From Candidatus Eiseniibacteriota bacterium (lineage in GTDB: Bacteria; Joyebacterota; Joyebacteria; Joyebacterales; Joyebacteraceae), in contig JAUWRQ010000058.1 in the NCBI GenBank assembly GCA_030610515.1, positions 1-6,778 of the forward strand: DNA of 6,778 bases, in the 5' to 3' direction. Position numbers and translations under genes: made by a program. The notes beneath the pieces are model-generated. The model was given only the letters and a program-made list of their open reading frames with translations. It did no database searches and was not told the DNA's origin. Positions 1 to 5,888 of the stretch are shown here, piece by piece. Each line of letters starts with the position of its first letter. The stretch's first letter is position 1.

Positions 1-2149
1 CGATGCCCCATCCGTCGATCGTGATGACGACGTCGGGCTTTTCAACCCCGAGGTCGTCCCAGACCGTCACGGTTACAGCCGTGCTCTTGTTGATCGGGAC
101 TGACGACGGCGTGATGTCGTACGTCACGGGAACGATGACCTCGACGGCGCCCGAGTGCGGCACAAAGTCGTGCTTGCTCACCCAGATGTCCATCATGCCG
201 ACGGTCTGGGGAGGCGTGGTCACGGTGATGTCGGCGTGGCCGTAGCCATCGGTGTATGCCGTCTCGTAGAGCTCTCCGTCCATGTATATGCAGACAAGCG
301 CGTTCTCGACGGGGTCGCGGCTCGTCGTCCCGACATCGACCGTGAAGAGCTCGCCGCCGACCGGGAAGGCGGATGCGTACGTGACGTCGAGCTGCCCCGG
401 GATGCTCGTCCAGGGATCCAACGCCGGGTCGCCGAAGACGGTGTACATCTCGTAGTAGTAGCGAGACCTGCCGCCGCCCGAGTAGACCTGATAGACGGCC
501 CACAGTCCCTCGTTGAACATGCCGCGAGCCCACGTGTAGTCGTTGCCGAACCACGCATCGTAGACCGCGCGCTCCATGTAGTCGTCTTCATCCCAGTACG
601 AGTTGTTCGACGCGCCGATGAAGAGGATGCCTCCGTTCTGGGCCAGCGTCCACGTCTCGCCGAAACACGCGCTGTTGTAAGCGCCCGTGACGCACGCGTA
701 CGACTGAACCATGGGAAGCATGTCGACGTTCGTCGTGGCCTGCACCTGGCTGGCCGAGATCGGCGGGCCGTCCGCCCACCCGTTCGTCGAGCCGTGGCCC
801 GAGTAGGTGAGCATCGAGATGCCGCCGTTGATGTCGTCGAGGCACTGCTGGGTCGTCGCCCCGTAGTAGTACCAGCGCGTGTTGATGGGGTCGTAGCCCG
901 CGGGCTGAACCCAGTTGTCGATGCAGTACTGGTGCGTTCCCTCGGAGACCGTGTGGTTGTCGCTGGAGGCCATGAACGTGGCCTGCTCGACCCAGTCCGA
1001 AGGCGTGCTCGTCAGGGCGAACCGCACGTACTTCGTGCTCTTGTCCGCCAGGAGCGTGACGTCCGCCTCCGAGTCGCACGAGAAGCGGCCGACGTACATG
1101 TCGGGCAGCCAGTCGTCGCCCGCGTCCATGCAGACGTAGTAGAGATCGGTCGCGTGCGATGCCGCGACGCCGGTGAAGTAAGGAACCTGCCCTGTGTCGC
1201 CGATCAGGACGACGAAGGTCGGCGGGACCGGCCATGTTGTATAGGCATCCTTAATGTAGGTCTGAATGTTCGTGGCCGTGGCACCGCCGGGGATCTCCGA
1301 GAGCTTCGTGATCGTCGTCTCATATCCGAGACGGTGGCGGAGTCCGGCGAACTGCTCGATCTCCTCGTAGTAGTCGTCGTAGCATATGACGAGGTAGCCG
1401 ATCGGAAGCGTCAAGGCGCGGGTCCTGAACGTGTCTGCGTTCATGAAGTGCTTCCGCGCGAACGCGTCGAAGTCCGGAGAGGCATAGCGCTCGAGCGCCG
1501 CGTTCGTGGCGCCCATGTCGCCGCCCTCGAAATCGACGCGAAGCTCGATCGACGTCAGGTAGCGAATGGCGCCGGTCGCCGGGCTGTACTGCCCCGGGAA
1601 GATCTCGGCCTCGACGAAGCGATGGGCGCGGAACTGGCCCGCTTCACCCAGTGCTGCGTCCACGCCGGGACCGAACGCGTCGGCACCGTAAGCTCCGCGG
1701 TCGATCGCGAACCTCGCGGCCTCGCGGGCGCCGGGCAGCTTCTCGACGGAGGGCTGCATGGGCTCGACCGGCGAGCCGAATCCCATCTCAGCGAGCGTGG
1801 TCTCGGCGTACTCGGCGCTCACGACGGTGAGCCGCGGAGCGGCACCGTGCGGTATCTCGAGATACTCGCGAACGACGGGGAGCTTGGGGAGACCCGCGTC
1901 GAACGTGTGGAAGTAGCCGGGGATCGCGAGCCGAGTGAAGGTCCCACCCTTCGTATCGACCTCTTCTGCAACGAGTCCCGGGAAGTCGATCGTGAGCGTG
2001 GCGCCCTCGAAGCCGGACGCGAGCAACTTCACGTCGGGCTCGGCGTAGGGCAGAGCTGCGCCGTAGTCGATCCACGTAGTGGCCGCGGTCGCCGGAAGCG
2101 CGACGGCGACGAACAGCGCGCACGCAACAAGAGCTCGCACGGATCTCAT
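1..2149 (-). CDS. Secreted gingipain-type (C25 family) cysteine peptidase, 3' end missing
   Basis: The frame is open from the ATG at 2149 to the window edge: 716 codons, no stop, C-terminus missing. Residues 1-23 form a signal peptide (MRSVRALVACALFVAVALP, then ATAA as probable cleavage site), so the protein is exported. Residues about 24-240 look like a C25 propeptide, with the G-x-P-x-LP element at 86-91 followed by IPHG at 99-102. The catalytic domain spans about 247-580. It contains LIGD (315-318), the DDWLPDMYVGRF stretch (345-356), catalytic His452 in YSGHGS, and catalytic Cys486 in SYACVTGAYN. The His-to-Cys spacing of 34 is close to the 33 of Kgp and RgpB. D397 is a possible third catalytic residue by spacing only. 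The domain closes with FGDPALDPW (572-580). Ig-like sequence follows (about 585-672) and a second such domain begins. The likely role is extracellular or surface proteolysis. The substrate and the secretion route (for example a type IX CTD) cannot be judged without the missing end. Start choice rests on the strong AAGGAGG site and the signal peptide. Confidence 0.93.
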   Translation of the reverse strand, partial: MRSVRALVACALFVAVALPATAATTWIDYGAALPYAEPDVKLLASGFEGATLTIDFPGLVAEEVDTKGGTFTRLAIPGYFHTFDAGLPKLPVVREYLEIPHGAAPRLTVVSAEYAETTLAEMGFGSPVEPMQPSVEKLPGAREAARFAIDRGAYGADAFGPGVDAALGEAGQFRAHRFVEAEIFPGQYSPATGAIRYLTSIELRVDFEGGDMGATNAALERYASPDFDAFARKHFMNADTFRTRALTLPIGYLVICYDDYYEEIEQFAGLRHRLGYETTITKLSEIPGGATATNIQTYIKDAYTTWPVPPTFVVLIGDTGQVPYFTGVAASHATDLYYVCMDAGDDWLPDMYVGRFSCDSEADVTLLADKSTKYVRFALTSTPSDWVEQATFMASSDNHTVSEGTHQYCIDNWVQPAGYDPINTRWYYYGATTQQCLDDINGGISMLTYSGHGSTNGWADGPPISASQVQATTNVDMLPMVQSYACVTGAYNSACFGETWTLAQNGGILFIGASNNSYWDEDDYMERAVYDAWFGNDYTWARGMFNEGLWAVYQVYSGGGRSRYYYEMYTVFGDPALDPWTSIPGQLDVTYASAFPVGGELFTVDVGTTSRDPVENALVCIYMDGELYETAYTDGYGHADITVTTPPQTVGMMDIWVSKHDFVPHSGAVEVIVPVTYDITPSSVPINKSTAVTVTVWDDLGVEKPDVVITIDGWGI

Positions 2150-2156
2150 CCGTAAC

Positions 2157-2163
2157 CCTCCTT
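2157..2163 (-). promoter_or_regulatory. Shine-Dalgarno site of the C25 protease gene
   Basis: On the minus strand the sequence reads AAGGAGG, then 7 nt, then ATG. This near-perfect anti-16S match fixes the protease start at 2149 and agrees with the signal peptide that begins there. Confidence 0.85.
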
Positions 2164-2186
2164 GGGGGTATAGGCGACACACACAC

Positions 2187-2204
2187 GTCCCCACGAACGG
2201 GGAC
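2187..2204. repeat. Small inverted repeat in the protease mRNA leader
   Basis: GTCCCC (2187-2192) and GGGGAC (2199-2204) form a perfect 6-bp stem with a 6-nt loop. It lies about 24 bp upstream of the protease Shine-Dalgarno site within the predicted leader. It might affect mRNA structure or translation, but short GC hairpins are common in DNA of this composition. Confidence 0.4.
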
Positions 2205-2254
2205 TCGCGCGAATCGCCCGCTGTCATTTCATCACGTAAGCACACACAACTCCC

Positions 2255-2280
2255 GTGCGTGGGCCTTGCGACCCACGCAC
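2255..2280. repeat. Perfect 9-bp inverted repeat at the predicted protease transcription start
   Basis: The arms are GTGCGTGGG (2255-2263) and CCCACGCAC (2272-2280), separated by 8 nt. The pair overlaps the predicted start site (about 2276) of the leftward transcript and lies immediately downstream of the -10. It could be an operator bound by a dimeric regulator, or a 5'-end hairpin that stabilises the mRNA if transcription starts at its outer edge. No run of T follows on either strand, so a terminator is unlikely. Confidence 0.7.
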
Positions 2281-2282
2281 AG

Positions 2283-2311
2283 ATTATACCATATCGGCAA
2301 GCGTACTTCAA
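2283..2311 (-). promoter_or_regulatory. Sigma70-type promoter with extended -10 driving the C25 protease
   Basis: On the minus strand, TTGAAG (2311-2306) is followed by exactly 17 bp and a perfect TATAAT (2288-2283). The bases just before the -10 are TGG, which match the extended -10 TGn element. The predicted transcription start is near 2276, giving a leader of about 127 nt before the ATG at 2149. A perfect consensus -10 is notable in DNA this G+C-rich, and it sits in a local AT-rich patch. This is a match to bacterial consensus only; the host's sigma preferences are unknown. Confidence 0.7.
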
Positions 2312-2340
2312 GATGCACTGGGGTCGGGCCCGGGCCTGCG

Positions 2341-2394
2341 GCAGTGCGAGGAGCCTCAAGAGCCTCCGCTGTGCGGGGGGCCTCGAGAAGCCTC
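2341..2394. repeat. Degenerate direct tandem repeat (two units of 26-27 bp)
   Basis: Unit 1 (2341-2366) and unit 2 (2368-2394) share the order GC(A/T)GTGCG(A/G)GG(A/G)GCCTC, followed by (A/G)AG, an optional A, and a second GCCTC. I count four substitutions and one single-base indel. Each unit carries two GCCTC cores. The repeat lies between the two predicted divergent promoters and upstream of both, so it could be a regulator-binding array; it could also be a slippage product with no function. Confidence 0.55.
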
Positions 2395-2448
2395 GCGGGG
2401 CAAGGAACTTGCATGTTGAAGGCAGGTTGCCCCTTCTCCGCCTCATGA

Positions 2449-2477
2449 TTGACGAGCGGGACGGGGGGCCTTACCTT
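2449..2477 (+). promoter_or_regulatory. Candidate rightward promoter for the glycan-modification operon
   Basis: TTGACG (2449-2454) matches the -35 consensus at five of six positions. It is followed by 17 bp and TACCTT (2472-2477), which matches the -10 at only three of six. The predicted start near 2484 would give a leader of about 100 nt before the TTG codon at 2583. The weak -10 suggests dependence on an activator or an alternative promoter not visible here. Confidence 0.4.
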
Positions 2478-2569
2478 TGTCGAACGGCACGGCCCCGGAA
2501 CGAGATGCGTCCGGTTCGGAGCCGCGCCCGCGTAGAGCACGGCGCGACCGCTCGGGACGCGCCGCCACG

Positions 2570-2575
2570 AAGGAG
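2570..2575 (+). promoter_or_regulatory. Shine-Dalgarno site that selects a TTG start
   Basis: AAGGAG sits 7 nt upstream of the TTG at 2583-2585. The frame extends upstream and includes an ATG at 2505, but that ATG lacks a good site and would add an Arg/Pro-rich stretch unlike the rest of the protein. The spacing here favours the TTG. Confidence 0.75.
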
Positions 2576-2582
2576 AGTACCG

Positions 2583-3962
2583 TTGCAGGACAGGCCATCC
2601 AGCGCCCTTCCATACGGCACGAGCGAGTTCTACGCCTCGCTCGTGGACAGGTGCGTCCAGGGACTTCTCGAGGCGGTCGGCGAAGGCAACGTCGAAGCGG
2701 TCCTCATGGTCGGAGCGCCCACGCGCGGCGAAGCCACGGTAGTCGACACGCCTCAAGGCCCCTATTCCCTGAGCGACGTCGACCTCGCCTGCGTAGGCAA
2801 ACCCGGCGTCGACGTCGCGCAGCTGCGCAGTCGTCTTGCCGCATGGGTCGCCCTGGCGAACACCGAGTTCGCGCGAGAGTGCACCGGAGTCGACGCCAGC
2901 GTGAAGACGCGTGGTGCCGAGGCGCCGGTCTATCCACTCATAGCGACATTCGAGATGCTCCGCTCGCCGACCGTTGTGTGGGGCAGCGAGAGCATCCTCA
3001 GTGAACTCCCCGAAGTCGCATTGGCTGACGTGCCGGCGTGGGACAGCCTGGTTCTCCTCCACAACAGGACCGTGGAACAGGTTCTGCTGTCACGTAGGCT
3101 GGGGGCGTCGGGTGAAGACACGGGGGTTGCGTCCCCGGCGGCGACGCCCGGAGGGACGCTCGGACTCGGAGAGCCCATCGAGCCCGGGGAGATACTGGAA
3201 CGGGGCGAGCCGCTCGAGCACACGGAAACGCTCAGGCTACTCTACGCGTCCGGGAAGTTCCTGCTCGACGCCGTGACCGCGCTCCTGTTCCTCGATCGGA
3301 ATGTCCCGGAGACGTATGCCGACCGGGCGTACGCGTTCAGTCACGAAACGCTGGTCCGACCTGAGAACGCGCGGCTGCGGTCCGCGCTCCGCGAGTTCGT
3401 TCCCGACATCGAGACGTGGGCGCGCTTCAAGTCATCGGGCGATCTTTCCGACCTCTCCGGCATTCCCGGAGCTACACCCGACGACCCTATCGCCCTGGCG
3501 CGGCATTGCTTCCTGAGATATGCTCCCTGCTGCGGGATCGTGTGGAGAGCGATCCTGGGAAGCGTGGTCGGTACGGACGCGCTCAAGCTTCCGACGGTGA
3601 GCGTCGTCCGGCTCTACCCACGGCTCGAGTCTCTTCCGAGAAAGATCGTGCGCTCGCTCAAGATGCTCCGCTCGCCCGCCGGGCGCGCGGGGCTCTTCTC
3701 GACGGGCCGCGTGCTCAAGCGCGCCACGTTCGCGTCTCCTCGGATGCTCGCGTACGCAACGGCGGTACTGATCTACCTGAGCTACTCCGGAAGCGAAGAC
3801 GAAGGCGTTCTCGGTTCCCTGCTCCGTGAGACCTGCCCCTTCCGGGTCCCGCCGGACTTCGCGGAGCTTCCTCTCGAGAGGAAGCGTGAGGTGCTCATCG
3901 ACAGCTTCTCGCTCTTCCACGCGTCAGTGCTCAGGGGAAGGAAGATACCGGAGAGATCATGA
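2583..3962 (+). CDS. Nucleotidyltransferase-like protein, first gene of glycan-cluster operon
   Basis: A 459-residue soluble protein that I can assign only at fold level. Residues 38-72 carry the signature of a MNT/polymerase-beta-type nucleotidyltransferase: hydrophobic strand, G44-x-x-x-R-G-E (44-50), then SDVDL (64-68), whose D65 and D67 would bind catalytic metal. D104 in GVDAS is a plausible third acidic ligand. Such enzymes transfer an NMP group to protein, small-molecule or nucleic-acid acceptors; the acceptor here is unknown. The segment between the G motif and the Asp pair is long for this fold (about 20 residues), so the domain is divergent. Residues 174-219 are a Gly/Glu/Pro-rich linker with a hexad repeat. 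Residues about 220-450 are mainly helical, with a CC pair at 316-317, and are unassigned. No signal peptide is seen. The stop overlaps the next start (ATGA), implying translational coupling. The start is the TTG behind AAGGAG. A catalytically inactive or regulatory NTase fold remains possible. Confidence 0.8.
   Translation: MQDRPSSALPYGTSEFYASLVDRCVQGLLEAVGEGNVEAVLMVGAPTRGEATVVDTPQGPYSLSDVDLACVGKPGVDVAQLRSRLAAWVALANTEFARECTGVDASVKTRGAEAPVYPLIATFEMLRSPTVVWGSESILSELPEVALADVPAWDSLVLLHNRTVEQVLLSRRLGASGEDTGVASPAATPGGTLGLGEPIEPGEILERGEPLEHTETLRLLYASGKFLLDAVTALLFLDRNVPETYADRAYAFSHETLVRPENARLRSALREFVPDIETWARFKSSGDLSDLSGIPGATPDDPIALARHCFLRYAPCCGIVWRAILGSVVGTDALKLPTVSVVRLYPRLESLPRKIVRSLKMLRSPAGRAGLFSTGRVLKRATFASPRMLAYATAVLIYLSYSGSEDEGVLGSLLRETCPFRVPPDFAELPLERKREVLIDSFSLFHASVLRGRKIPERS
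3168..3221 (+). repeat. In-frame 18-bp tandem repeat encoding a hexapeptide linker
   Basis: Within the nucleotidyltransferase-like gene, three consecutive hexads read GEPIEP, GEILER and GEPLEH (residues 196-213). The next hexad, TETLRL, is more diverged. At the DNA level these are 18-bp units that share GG(A/C/G)GAG at the start. The repeat sits in the linker between the N-terminal catalytic-like domain and the helical C-terminal part, where length variation would be tolerated. Confidence 0.6.
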
Positions 3963-5122
3963 CGAAAGACCGTATCACCCTTGCCTTCTTCGTCGACGCG
4001 CTCGGCTCGCGGCTCGCGGGAGAGCTCGGCTGCTTCCGGGAGATCGCGCCGCACGCGTATCGCCAGCGGACGATCCTCGGGTACAGCTGTGCGGCGCAAC
4101 CGACGATCCTCACGGGACTCCCGCCGTCCGAGCACGACCACTGGGCCATGTTCTACAGGACGTCCCGCTCGGAGCTCGCGCCGCTCCGTCATCTCGACAT
4201 CCTCCCGAACGCCGTCGGCCGGCACAGGAGATTCCGCCGTCGTCTGCTGGCGGCTCACCGGAAGCGAAGCGGTTTCACGGGCTACTACAACTTCTACAGA
4301 ATTCCCTTCCGACTCTTCCGGGAATTCGATCTCTCCGAGAAGCGTGACATCTATGCGCCCGGGGGGTTCGACGGAGACGTGGAGTCCATCTTCGACATCC
4401 TCGCCCGCGACTCGGTTCCGCATCGCGTGTGGAACTGGAAGACCGGCCTCGACCGCGCACTCGCCGAACTCTCGGAGACGCTGGCGAACGGGCCTCCCAT
4501 CAGGTTCGCGCTTCTCTACACGGCCGTCATCGATGCGTTCCTTCACGAGCACGTGGGTGACGCGAGCGTCGTGGGTGCAGCACTCAAGGACCTGGAGGCC
4601 AAGATCTCCCGAGTGGTCGCCCGCGCGCACGACAGCTACTCCGAAGTCGACTTGCTCATCTTCTCTGACCACGGAATGGCCGAGACGAAGGGCGAGGTTG
4701 ACCTCATGGACGCGATCGGGACACTCGGCCTCACGCACGAGAAGGACAACCTCGCGTTCTACGACTCGACGATGGGACGCTTCTGGTTCGGGAACGAGCG
4801 GGCGCGCACCGATGTGGCCGAACTGCTCGAGAACATGGACGGAGGCTCAGTGCTCTCGGACGACGATCTGAGACGTGAGGGAGTGTTCTTCGATGACCGG
4901 CGCTACGGGGAACTCGTCTTTCTGATGGACCCCGGAATGCTGATCGTCCCAAGCTACATGGGGGCAAGGGCGCCGCGAGGGATGCACGGGTTCACGCCCG
5001 ACCACGAGGACTCCGACGCGGTCCTGATGTCGAGCGCGCCCCTGGACCCCGCGCCGGCCTCGATAGCCGACACGTTCCGGGTCATGAAGGGCCTGCTGAA
5101 TCGGACACACGATCATGAGTGA
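3959..5122 (+). CDS. Alkaline-phosphatase-superfamily phosphodiesterase/phosphotransferase
   Basis: A 387-residue AlkP-fold metalloenzyme of the type I phosphodiesterase/nucleotide pyrophosphatase kind. The two-metal ligands are present in the expected order: D13 (FFVDALGS), D192 and H196 (IDAFLHEH, the DxxxH motif), D237-H238 (FSDHGM), and H343 (GMHGFTPD, followed by SDAVLMSS). Aligning the conserved LTGLPP element (51-56) with NPP enzymes places S43 (GYSCAAQP) at the nucleophile position. It lacks the CxPxR sulfatase signature, so a formylglycine sulfatase is unlikely. The family hydrolyses or transfers phosphate monoesters and diesters. Here a nucleotide-sugar, phospholipid headgroup or phosphoglycan intermediate is plausible but unproven. 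No signal peptide or membrane segment is visible, so it is probably cytoplasmic, unlike most secreted family members. The start overlaps the previous stop by 4 nt, with GGAG at 3950-3953 as ribosome binding site. The end overlaps the next gene by 8 nt. Confidence 0.88.
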   Translation: MTKDRITLAFFVDALGSRLAGELGCFREIAPHAYRQRTILGYSCAAQPTILTGLPPSEHDHWAMFYRTSRSELAPLRHLDILPNAVGRHRRFRRRLLAAHRKRSGFTGYYNFYRIPFRLFREFDLSEKRDIYAPGGFDGDVESIFDILARDSVPHRVWNWKTGLDRALAELSETLANGPPIRFALLYTAVIDAFLHEHVGDASVVGAALKDLEAKISRVVARAHDSYSEVDLLIFSDHGMAETKGEVDLMDAIGTLGLTHEKDNLAFYDSTMGRFWFGNERARTDVAELLENMDGGSVLSDDDLRREGVFFDDRRYGELVFLMDPGMLIVPSYMGARAPRGMHGFTPDHEDSDAVLMSSAPLDPAPASIADTFRVMKGLLNRTHDHE

Positions 5123-5828
5123 GAAAACGCCATTCGAGCTAACGGTTGAGGACCCGACTCTTGCCACTGCAACGGACTTCTCAACGGGCAGCAAGGTGCT
5201 TCTGGTCACCTTCGGCGGTTTCGCCGGAGGAGTGGGCATACCACCCTTCGAATTCTTCCGAATGGCCTCCGATCTTGGCGTCTGCAAGATATTCGTTCGA
5301 GACCTGGCGCAGGCTGCATACCACAGGTCGCTCCCGGGAATCGGCCGAGGCGTGGACGGCATCGTCGAGTTCGTGAAGAGGCAAGCCGCGGAGCACGACA
5401 TCGAACGGACCGTGGTCCTGGGAAACTCGGGCGGCGGGTACGCCTCTCTTCTCTTCGGAGCACTCCTCGAGTCCGACGTCGCGTATGCGTTCTCGCCGGT
5501 CACATTCATAGGACCCGTGGCCCGAGCCCTGCACCGGGACCGACGCGCTCCGAAGCTCTTCTGGAGAGCAGCCTTATCAAGGTGCGCCAAGCCCTCCTAC
5601 TACGACCTCAAGAACGTTCTCGGCAAGCACGGACGGAACACGCGTTTCCACATCTACTACTGCCCGAACGGACCTTGGGGCCGGCTCGACTCGCTGCACG
5701 CCACCAGGATGGCCGACCTGCCCAACGTCGAGCTCCACAGCGTCGAAGAGGGAGGGCATTATCTCGTGAAGATCCTGAGAGACAGGGGCACGCTGGCGAA
5801 GATACTCAGGGATTCCCTGCTGCCCTAG
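5115..5828 (+). CDS. Alpha/beta-hydrolase-fold esterase or acyltransferase
   Basis: A 237-residue protein with an alpha/beta-hydrolase layout. Strands at about 27-34 (KVLLVTFGG) and 99-103 lead into the nucleophile elbow GNSGGG (103-108), with S105 as nucleophile. D192 (RLDSLHA) and H215 (EGGHYLV) complete a plausible Ser-Asp-His triad in the correct order. The FGGF motif at 33-36 may form the oxyanion hole. No signal peptide or transmembrane segment is present, so the enzyme is predicted cytoplasmic. Given its place between an AlkP-fold enzyme and a flippase, it may add or remove an O-acyl group on a glycan precursor; Asp2-type hydrolases that acetylate glycans offer a loose precedent. A thioesterase or plain esterase is also possible. 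The ATG overlaps the upstream stop by 8 nt (ATGAGTGA) and has no strong Shine-Dalgarno site, so translation is probably coupled to the preceding gene. It ends with TAG. Confidence 0.85.
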   Translation: MSEKTPFELTVEDPTLATATDFSTGSKVLLVTFGGFAGGVGIPPFEFFRMASDLGVCKIFVRDLAQAAYHRSLPGIGRGVDGIVEFVKRQAAEHDIERTVVLGNSGGGYASLLFGALLESDVAYAFSPVTFIGPVARALHRDRRAPKLFWRAALSRCAKPSYYDLKNVLGKHGRNTRFHIYYCPNGPWGRLDSLHATRMADLPNVELHSVEEGGHYLVKILRDRGTLAKILRDSLLP

Positions 5829-5888
5829 CAGCACGGCGGTGACGACCGCTCGGGAGACAGAACCGCGCGGATCGGCACAGAGGGGAAC
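5829..5888 (+). other. 60-bp spacer between hydrolase and flippase genes
   Basis: A short stem is possible (GGCGGT 5835-5840 with ACCGCT 5845-5850, one G-U pair), but no T-run follows, so I do not call a terminator. GAGGGG at 5880-5885 serves the flippase start at 5889, with a short spacer. The gap is small enough for the flippase to belong to the same transcript. Confidence 0.5.

Larger units (their letters stand above)
2150..2582. other. Divergent intergenic region between protease and glycan cluster
   Basis: I see no convincing gene in this 433-bp stretch. Frames that cross it on either strand are Arg/Pro-rich and lack ribosome binding sites. It separates two divergent transcription units and contains a strong leftward promoter, a candidate rightward promoter, two inverted repeats in the leader of the leftward transcript, a degenerate tandem repeat, and short CA/GT tracts near 2176-2187 and 2241-2249. 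No tRNA, rRNA or riboswitch class was recognised. No rho-independent terminator is expected between divergent genes, and none is seen. Confidence 0.75.

Noticed and set aside
155..2155. A 666-codon open frame on the plus strand across the left third
   Set aside because: It is the antisense shadow of the C25 protease frame. Its translation is Arg/Val/Asp-rich without recognisable motifs, while the minus strand gives a signal peptide, propeptide and C25 catalytic motifs with a strong ribosome binding site.
2079..2582. Upstream extension of the NTase-like gene, including an ATG at 2505
   Set aside because: The extension would overlap the protease start and its promoter, is Arg/Pro-rich, and lacks a ribosome binding site, whereas TTG at 2583 has AAGGAG at ideal spacing.
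2232..3062. A 276-codon minus-strand open frame over the intergenic region and NTase start
   Set aside because: It runs antisense to a gene with catalytic motifs and across the promoter region, with no recognisable domain; high-GC DNA yields many such frames.
2953..3676. Exact 16-nt direct repeat (agatgctccgctcgcc) at 2953-2968 and 3661-3676
   Set aside because: Both copies are in frame and encode MLRSP in helical segments. Biased codon use makes such a short match plausible by chance, and no duplication extends beyond it.
3782..4738. A 318-codon minus-strand open frame antisense to the AlkP-fold gene
   Set aside because: The plus strand has the full set of AlkP metal-binding motifs; the antisense product is Arg/Glu/Val-rich without a domain.
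3959..5122. Identification of the AlkP-fold protein as a sulfatase
   Set aside because: The C/S-x-P-S/A-R formylglycine signature is absent: the aligned segment reads SCAAQ, lacking the Pro and Arg.
5835..5850. Possible terminator hairpin between hydrolase and flippase genes
   Set aside because: The stem is only 6 bp with one G-U pair and no T-run follows, so it is expected by chance at this G+C content.
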